A stretch of 64,000 nucleotides of DNA. It comes from Patellaria atrata CBS 101060. Lineage: Eukaryota; Ascomycota; Dothideomycetes; Patellariales; Patellariaceae. Shown here piece after piece: positions 57,737 to 64,000 of this stretch (positions are counted from its first letter, which is position 1; each line of letters starts with the position of its first letter). The DNA is taken from positions 1,428,455-1,492,454 of the forward strand of contig MU006089.1 of assembly GCA_010093705.1 (NCBI GenBank). The letters are read 5' to 3'. The translations under genes and the position numbers were made by a program. The notes under the pieces were generated by a model. The model was not told the origin of the DNA. It saw nothing but the letters and a program-made list of their open reading frames with translations, and made no database searches.

Positions 57737-60700
57737 TCAACAGTTCTGCAAGTAATTACTGGGCACCAATCCCGGCCTTCCGTTCTTCCCTACAACCTCA
57801 GCTTCCCACCAACCGTCGTCTTGGAGCCTCAGGACCGCCAAGATATCTCCCTTTGCGAACGACAACTCTTCAGGGATAGCAGCTTGATACATATACATCG
57901 CCCTCGCTTTGTTAAAGTTAGCACATTGCAAGCGAACAACTAATAGATGGACTAAAGAACACTCACAATAATGCAAAATCGGACGTCCATCCTTAGTGTA
58001 CTGTCTCGGCTCCGCAACACTCTTGCTCCTCATCCTACTTACCTGCCCTCCACCACTCCATCCAGGATCTCCTGACCCACCTCCGCTACTACTACCGTAG
58101 TAGCTAAGCGGTCTTTGTCCCGCAGATGAGCCTCCTCTTTGGCTCCCACCGTACACGGAACCTTCAGAGGGAGCTGGTGCAAGCTGCAACGCCATATCGG
58201 AGCCCCTGCTGCTGCTCGGACGCTCTTGCTGTCTGAATTGTGGCGCCGGCGACACAGCGCGCGAAATCGGCTGTTGCGGCTGTCTTGTGAACTGCGGTTG
58301 GGGAGAGACAGCTCGAGGCTGCTGCTGCGGTTGCCTCGTATATTGTGGTTGCGGAGACACCGACCGAGCTTGTTGCTGGGATTGCCTTGCGTATTGCGGT
58401 TGGGGCGATGCCGCTCGAGGTTGTTGCTGTACTGACCTCGTAAACTGTGGTTGTGGAGAGACAGTTCGAGGCTGCTGTTGCGCCGGCCTCGTGAAATGGG
58501 GCTGGGGTGAAATAGCTCGGGGCTGTTGTTGTACCGGCCTTGTAAGTTGGGGTTGCGGAGAGCTAGCTCGGGGCTGCTGTTGTGCTGGTTTTGTAGATTG
58601 CGGCTGTGGTGAAGGAGCCCGAGTTTGCTGCTGTTGCGGAGGCCTGGTGAATTGGAGTTGTGGAGACAAATCTTTGGGTATTTGCCCGGGTGATCCACCT
58701 CGGGAGCCATAGCTTCCATAATCACGAGGCTTGATAGGGCTGCTCGACTGAGCGCGGGGTCGGTTGTTGGAGGCTGCGGAGTACGGGTTGGGGGATTTGG
58801 CTCGTGACGGTTGCTGTTGCTGTTGCTGTTGCCCGTGAGAATCGCTACCATAAAGAGCTGGACGTGGACTGACAGATCGAAGAGGAGCGGGACTTGCTGT
58901 GCGAATGATTTCTTGACCACCACTATTTGCTCTGGTAGCGGGGCGGGAGGGTGAATTGCGGGACTCGTAGGGCACCCGTACGGGAGTATTGAACATGTTT
59001 GTCTTCTGATCGATATATTTTTGCGTTGTCTGCTGCATCTGGCGAGCCGTAAATGCTGGTTTCGGTGCGCCTAGCCTACTGACTGGTTGTTCATAAGAAG
59101 GAGGGGGTGTTCCACGTTGGGCGGCGCTTATGGTGCTGTTTCCCAGAGACGTTGGTATCCCCCCAACTGGCGTGGAAACCCCTGGAGTTGCAGGCGGAAT
59201 AGGCGTTGCAATTCCATGATATCTATCTGCGGACTGCCTTGTCGATGGTTGTTTCGTCGAGGCCTGTTTTGTAACTCCTTTTAGTTCAGCCAATGCCTGT
59301 GCTATGGGGTCGAGCTCCTCTTGAGTAGCTGGATCCTTCCTCGAAGCCTTTTGAATATCTGGGGAGGCAACATCGAAAACATTATTTCCAATATTTAACT
59401 GAAAATTGGCGCGTGGATCTATTGGCTCAGGACTTGAAGTCCTCCCGTTTCCAAGAATTGACCCTTGACCGTAAGAGCGTTGAGTTCCGTTTTGGGTTGG
59501 TCTAGTTTGAGTTGAGCTACCATTATTCATGTTTCTCGCTGTTGATGGGCCCCAGGTGTTGCGATTCGCAGGAGAAATGGCGGATGCGTCCTTATCATGC
59601 TTGCTCCTTCTCCTAAACGGGCTATGTGATTGGAAAAATCCACTCTTTTTCTTTTGTATTGATTTCTCATCACCGCTCCCGGATACGGCAGAGCCGTTCA
59701 TCTGTTTTACTGGAGATATAGTTCCGCTAGGTGGCTCCATGCTAGAGAATGACGTAGGGTTGGAATATTCACTCTGACTGTCTCCGCTCGGAGGACGAAC
59801 TGGGCTCACGACGGAACTACGCTCTGATGGCGGCCCAATACGGCAGAATTGCGTCATCCCATCCATTGGGTACTCGTTGTGGGGAACTTTTGGAATATCG
59901 TTGAACTGGACTTGGGATAAGTCGATAGGCGTTTGTCCAGAATACGAGACCGGAGGTGCCGACTGTTTGGATTGAATGGGTTGGGTGGATTGGGTAGGTT
60001 GAGTTTGAGGAGCAGGAGATGGCTCTTTACTCATTGGTTGAGGTGAGTGCTCTTTATGACCAAACTCCTTAGCTAAAGGATGATTGGGATCGTGATGCGA
60101 CTCGAAAACTGAAGGTTGAGGAGAAGATGTTCGGAAAGCTGGGTTCATAGTCCTTTGGAACTGTGCAACGGAGTAATTGCCCTCATCCGAGGTATCAGAC
60201 GCATTGTCATTAAGGTCTCCCCGACAAAAGTTAATGAATTTGGGAGGATCGGGGATCTCCTGGCCGGTTCCACTTTCGCGGATGAAACTGTAGATATCCT
60301 TTTCAACGTCGCAATCCTCTAGAGACAGTCGAATCTTCTCGCATGACTAAAGTGGAGGTAAGTTTTTGAAACCCAAAACAACTGGGTCAGCTTACTGCAT
60401 CGTCGCTTACGCAAACAGTAGACGCAATGTTCGCAAAAGTCCAAAGACTACTCTTCAAAAAGTCTATACGCTCCTCTTCGAGATCCTGGAATTTCTAGTC
60501 ATCACAGTCAGTGGTGAAGAGACGGTTGGGAAATATAAATCTTACGTCGCAACCGGCTTTCCAGTCCCGGTTCCATCTACCGGTAGTCTCTTCCACCATC
60601 TTCACAGCGGCCTCATATTCACTACTGGTGGTGGACAACTGGATCTGCGTCTTTTCTAGTTTGGCTTTATTTTTACGTTCTTCTTGACCCATGACCATAT

Positions 60701-61350
60701 GTCCTTGTGCAAGATAGCCCTTGATCTTGAGACAATCCTGCTCGTATCGATCTCGTGCCTATCAAACTTGGTTAAATACAAGTTTAGATACCCTTGTGTA
60801 GCTCACGGACCTTGTTCACCGCAGTTGTCTGTTGCGTCTTGAGCTTCAGAAGCTTCTCAATACCATTCTGGACGATTTTTCTTCTTTCCTTCATCCCCCC
60901 TGCAAATGCTGCTAGCGGTTCTTCAAGCTCACTCTTCATCTGCGCAGCAATGTTTTGATGTGCTTTGCCCATTGATTCTACTTCGGTTCGAATAACGTCT
61001 AGGGACATACGTAGAGTTCCAGCTTCGGAAGAGCCGAGAGGCTTTCGGGATAGGTTCAGCAATTTCCGTGAGTATTCATCTTCGATGGCGGCGCGCGCTG
61101 AGAAAGGATTAGAACTCATACTGGATAGACACGAAGATTAAATTGGGAAGTACCCGTATAAAAGGATTTTAATTCGTCGCAAGTAACCTTTGCATTGTGC
61201 ATGCGCTCTAGCAGAGGACTGACACCGGCGTCATCTTTGCCCCAGAAATTGTTCGCGACTACGTATGATTAGCAAACAACATATGTGATGCTCTCGACAT
61301 TCCTCACAGGATAAGGAGACGGAAGGCGGCTCAGAAGTAGCCGCGGGCAT
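57737..61350 (-). CDS. Cdc15/Imp2-type F-BAR and SH3 cytokinesis protein
   Basis: Seven exons (61350-61308, 61258-61154, 61097-60811, 60758-60546, 60494-60396, 60346-57967, 57906-57737) give 1098 residues. The F-BAR domain covers about residues 14-265: SFANNFWGKDDAGVSPLLER, then ARAAIEDEYSRKLLNLSRK, GYLAQGHMVMGQEERKNKAK and FQDLEEERIDFLKSSLWTFA. A long disordered Ser/Pro/Gln middle includes 8-9 copies of a 17-residue repeat. It ends with an SH3 domain: AMYMYQAAIPEELSFAKGDI, DDGWWEAEVVGK and GLVPSNYLQ. Relatives scaffold the actomyosin ring and septum at the plasma membrane. The first exon (43 nt) and its CACCATG start complete the SFANNFWGK motif. The third intron uses an unusual GTCCGT donor. 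The last intron (60 nt) has no stop in frame and lies just before the SH3 domain. Confidence 0.92.
58230..58668 (-). repeat. Coding minisatellite, 51-nt unit, 8-9 copies
   Basis: Inside the Cdc15-like gene a unit of about 51 nt repeats 8-9 times and encodes SPQPQFTRPAQQQPRAV with variants (SPQLQ, SPQPHFTR, SPQPQYARQS). The repeated SP dipeptides are possible proline-directed kinase sites, and the PxxP-like and Gln runs suit multivalent binding. Copy number is likely to vary between strains. The repetition also creates a long chance frame in another phase. Confidence 0.85.
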
Positions 61351-62448
61351 GGTGCCCAGTGTGGCTTCTCTAGATAGATCTCAGTGAGACCACAACTTAG
61401 GTACCAGTGGATAAGGTAGGATGTGTAAAATAATTCTGGTGTTTCTTCAATAGCGTTCCGCAAATTATCGCATAATTAAGGTACTCGTTAAGTGATACGG
61501 TTGGTAAGGTCGGGCGGGTATGGGGTAAGTCCAGGTCAGTAACAAAGTAAACAAAGTCCTTGGCAATTTCTGTCCATAGCAACGGGTATCTTAGAGTCGA
61601 AGATCCATTGTTTGGATAGTTTGCAGAAGTTTGCATAGTTTGCAACGCCACTCATGACTCCATGCCCGAAAATCTCGATTCACGTGACGTCCGTTTCTTC
61701 ATTTGACTCTCCACTGTCTGCTTTGGGTTCCATTTCTGCATATTCAACGACCTTCCTTCCTAGGACTCGAACAAACGAGTCGCATTCGTGAATGATTTAC
61801 TCACCTTCTTTTGAGGGGGAAAAGGGAGTAACTGAAGGTGTAAGGTATATGACTGACCATCAGGTACCGCAGAGTGAATGCTTATACCTAAAAGAAAGAT
61901 TTCGTATACGGTAATCATGCAGGCCATCGCCTTCTGAAAGGGACCTACCTGGATTCCCTTTCGGTATTGAATCTTCTTATATTCAATGCTGAAGAGCCTT
62001 TGAAGCGCGCATCTAGCACTTGAGACCGGAACACTTTTTAAACGTGCTGAACTGAATCGCAATTGAGGATTGATTGATTTTCACAGGTTATCGTGCAAGA
62101 GTGAACGCCCACGCATGTAGATAGAATTGTTCGTTTGACTCCTACCTATGCACAAAGGTTAATAATAATGAGTAACAAGTTTGTAGTCATGAGCTGCCCA
62201 AGAGCTGAGTTGAGGATGCTTTGGGCTCGCGGCGAATTTTTTGTCTTACTGTAGCCGACAGACGTTCGATTTTGAGCCTCCCCCATACATTACCTTACTT
62301 ACTCAGACCCTAATAAGGCGAACCACCTCACGTCCACCGTTAAACGTTCACCCTCTCCGCCATCATTCCTCCTCGCCATCGTCCTCCTCGTCCCTTTGCA
62401 CAAACCTCCCCTTCCATCTGCTGCGAGTCCGATGGGATAGCTGTCTAG
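61351..62448. promoter_or_regulatory. Head-to-head region between Cdc15-like gene and NOT1
   Basis: 1.1 kb between divergent starts. It probably holds both promoters and 5' leaders. NOT1 is preceded by a CT/CA-rich leader (CATCATTCCTCCTCGCCATC). A tentative set of exons of an unknown gene lies at 61680-61976 on the minus strand. Confidence 0.4.
61680..61976 (-). CDS. Tentative exons of an unidentified small gene
   Basis: Three pieces fit in phase on the minus strand: an open piece up to a GTAGGT donor (61976-61949, DSIPKGNP), a 48-nt exon (61852-61805, IYLTPSVTPFSPSKE), and an 80-nt exon (61759-61680) reading RKVVEYAEMEPKADSGESNE, then ETDVT and TGA. The GT..AG ends and phases agree, and the combined peptide has ordinary protein composition. 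The start is not found. I do not recognise the sequence. It could be a small gene, or upstream exons of a longer 5' leader of the Cdc15-like gene. Confidence 0.28.
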
Positions 62449-64000
62449 ATGAGCTCTAGTCAGCAGCCAAGCGGACATCGTCGTGGCTTGATTTCTCCAA
62501 TCTCTACCGCGTTCAACAACTCGAACTCGAATAGATCTACCACCTCCACCAACAGTCCTTCCCGTAACACCTTCTCGCCCACTAATTCAAACTTTCCACA
62601 GTTTCCTCAGCCTTCGTCCCGGACTATTGCAAGTCGCAATTCCTCTGCCTCCTCCACCTCCACACCCTTCTCCCCTTCGCATTCAGGATCACAGCAGCTA
62701 CCTCAAAACTCGCTGCTGTCGTCCGTAAGAGCTAGAAACATAGCGCCCTCCTCGCAAACGTCACTTGGTTCCTCCGCCGCGGCTTTGCCTTCAACGTCGC
62801 AAGGAGGTGGTCCTGCGAGCGGAGCTGGCGGCGGAGGGGCCACAAGACTGGCACGCGCATCACCCTCACTCTCTCAATCAAGCGGTGTCGGGTCACCTAA
62901 CCCCGTGAACAACTTGACGTCTGCTCCACCCGGTCAATCGCTATCCAAAATTGTCATAGCTCAAGTCTTCTTACTTCTAAGCTCGATGAAGGAGGATAAG
63001 GATAAAATGAAGTGGGACGGTCAGGCCGATCAAATCAGAAAGGTCAGTAATAAGTCTTTGCGTCGATTGGCTACTGTCGTGCGAAACTAACATTTGCATC
63101 TAATAGCTCATTGACTCTAACGGTATGGAGGTTTTCTCAAAGTACTTCCGCCGGTTGTTGCAAAGCAATGCGGCGCAGATATTTGGCACCTCTAGAAGTG
63201 CTGAGAGTACAGGAAACTACCAAATGCTGGTGGGTGAAATGCAAAAGATCACTCAAAATCCAGAGCAAGCCTACAAGATTGCGGAATCCATCGACACGCC
63301 TGAGGGCGATCTTTTTCGCGACTTTGATCTTTCGGCTTTCATGGAACATTTCAAACTGGATTCTGTTGCCAAGGCTACTCTTGCGCTAGCTTGTAAGTCC
63401 GCATCGAAGTCTGACCTGAGAACCAAAGGTGAGCGTGCCCTGCTCTGATTCACAACCGTTCGTTTGTTAACGCTAAGAAAGCCGACGCCATTCTTTCAAA
63501 CAATATTCAGAGCTTCATAAGTATTATGCAGCGACCAAGTTTAGGCGCCGATGACGAAGTACCTCCAGCATTTCTTGTCCCACTTCTAGATCGGCTTTTC
63601 CAAGACCCACCCCGAAATTGGAGCGAAGACGTAAGGGAAAAGCTATCTCAAGCCGTCCGGCTACGTTACGCGAAAATGCACATACCGATACCCCCTGAAG
63701 TGTCTGCTACATTGCATCTCGGCGAGCTTCTTGGACCACATAACCCTCTCGTCAAACTAGTGCAGCGTGCAGGCCAACGGGCGACTTCAAGTCTGGAAAC
63801 TTGCAAAGAAATGCTAGCTACCGCGGAACTGCGGGATATTAGTTATCAACAGGTCGCAAGCGTGCTATTATTCATGGTCATCACGGAGAATGGGCAAGCG
63901 TACAATCCTACACACTTTGTGTCAGCTTTAAGGGAACACCGCGCAGGTCAGCGCCTGGATTGGCAAGACGTCGTTCACGCTTTTGACCGGAAGGGTTTAC
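62449..64000 (+). CDS. NOT1: NOT1, CCR4-NOT scaffold subunit (5' part)
   Basis: Three exons so far (62449-63042, 63107-63428, 63482 to the window end), about 478 residues, still open at 64000. The N-terminal 165 residues are Ser/Asn/Pro-rich and disordered (the NSNRSTTSTNSPSRN type). Ordered helical sequence then begins: SLSKIVIAQVFLLLSSMKED, LIDSNGMEVFSKYFRRLLQS, then PEGDLFRDFDLSAFMEHFKL. That last segment and FQDPPRNWSEDVREKLSQAV are typical of the N-terminal NOT1 HEAT-like region. NOT1/Cdc39 is the giant scaffold (usually over 2000 residues) that holds the Caf1-Ccr4 deadenylases and NOT module in cytoplasmic mRNA decay. Both introns are short (64 and 53 nt). The rest of the gene lies beyond the window. 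Confidence 0.9.

Noticed and set aside
58039-58923. A long minus-strand frame (294 codons) overlapping the Cdc15-like repeat
   Set aside because: It is a chance frame produced by the 51-nt coding repeat; the other phase carries the F-BAR to SH3 protein with family motifs and splice sites.
61397-61651. 84-codon minus-strand frame upstream of the Cdc15-like start
   Set aside because: No ATG at the start, no family look, and it lies in the expected 5' leader of the Cdc15-like gene.
1-64000. CRISPR arrays, bacterial operons, integrons or prophage
   Set aside because: Intron-rich eukaryotic genes throughout; no regularly spaced direct repeats and no bacterial-type gene order.

Overview
The window looks like nuclear DNA of a filamentous ascomycete (Pezizomycotina; my guess, not provable here, is a leotiomycete). 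The reasons are many short introns (about 50-120 nt) with GTRNGY donors and CTRAY branch sites, fungal gene families (SAT4/Pth11-type membrane protein, Zn2Cys6 regulator, secreted BBE-type flavoenzymes, a Cdc15-type F-BAR protein), an intron-bearing nuclear tRNA gene, and two nearly pure A+T blocks of the kind left by repeat-induced point mutation (RIP). Most genes below had to be assembled from exons. I checked every listed splice set except those marked tentative for an open, in-phase product.

Layout. 1-14.3 kb is a conserved housekeeping block: a partial mitochondrially targeted protein (-), COX7 (+), a CCDC47/DUF1682 ER protein (+), a lipocalin-like unknown (-), IPK1 inositol-phosphate kinase (-), ECM15/MTH1187-type protein (+), EMC1 (-) and the Rap-type GTPase RSR1/Krev-1 (+). 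At 14.9-15.7 kb a four-helix membrane protein gene is interrupted by frame changes. From about 15.7 to 37 kb the DNA is gene-poor and accessory in character. It holds a tRNA-Pro(AGG) with intron, two different BBE-like FAD oxidases (-), a cytochrome P450 without the usual I-helix threonine (-), a seven-helix SAT4-family protein (+), and two A+T blocks around a 480-bp island of normal composition.

37.5-64 kb returns to conserved genes with wide gaps: the splicing kinase PRP4 (+), a Ran1/Pat1-like kinase (-) standing alone in about 14 kb without other recognisable genes, a fungal-trans-domain regulator with only half a visible zinc cluster (-), a NADAR-domain protein (-), the cytokinesis F-BAR/SH3 protein Cdc15/Imp2 (-), possible exons of an unknown small gene, and the start of NOT1, scaffold of the CCR4-NOT deadenylase (+), cut by the window end.

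The housekeeping genes serve separate pathways (respiration, ER protein insertion, inositol phosphates, splicing, polarity, cytokinesis, mRNA decay), so there is no operon-like logic. Only the P450 and the two flavoenzymes might act together, in oxidative specialised metabolism, and that is inference. I found no convincing new multi-gene system. The points most worth following are the accessory island, the half zinc cluster, the stop-free introns with lengths divisible by three in four genes, and the gene desert around the Ran1-like kinase.
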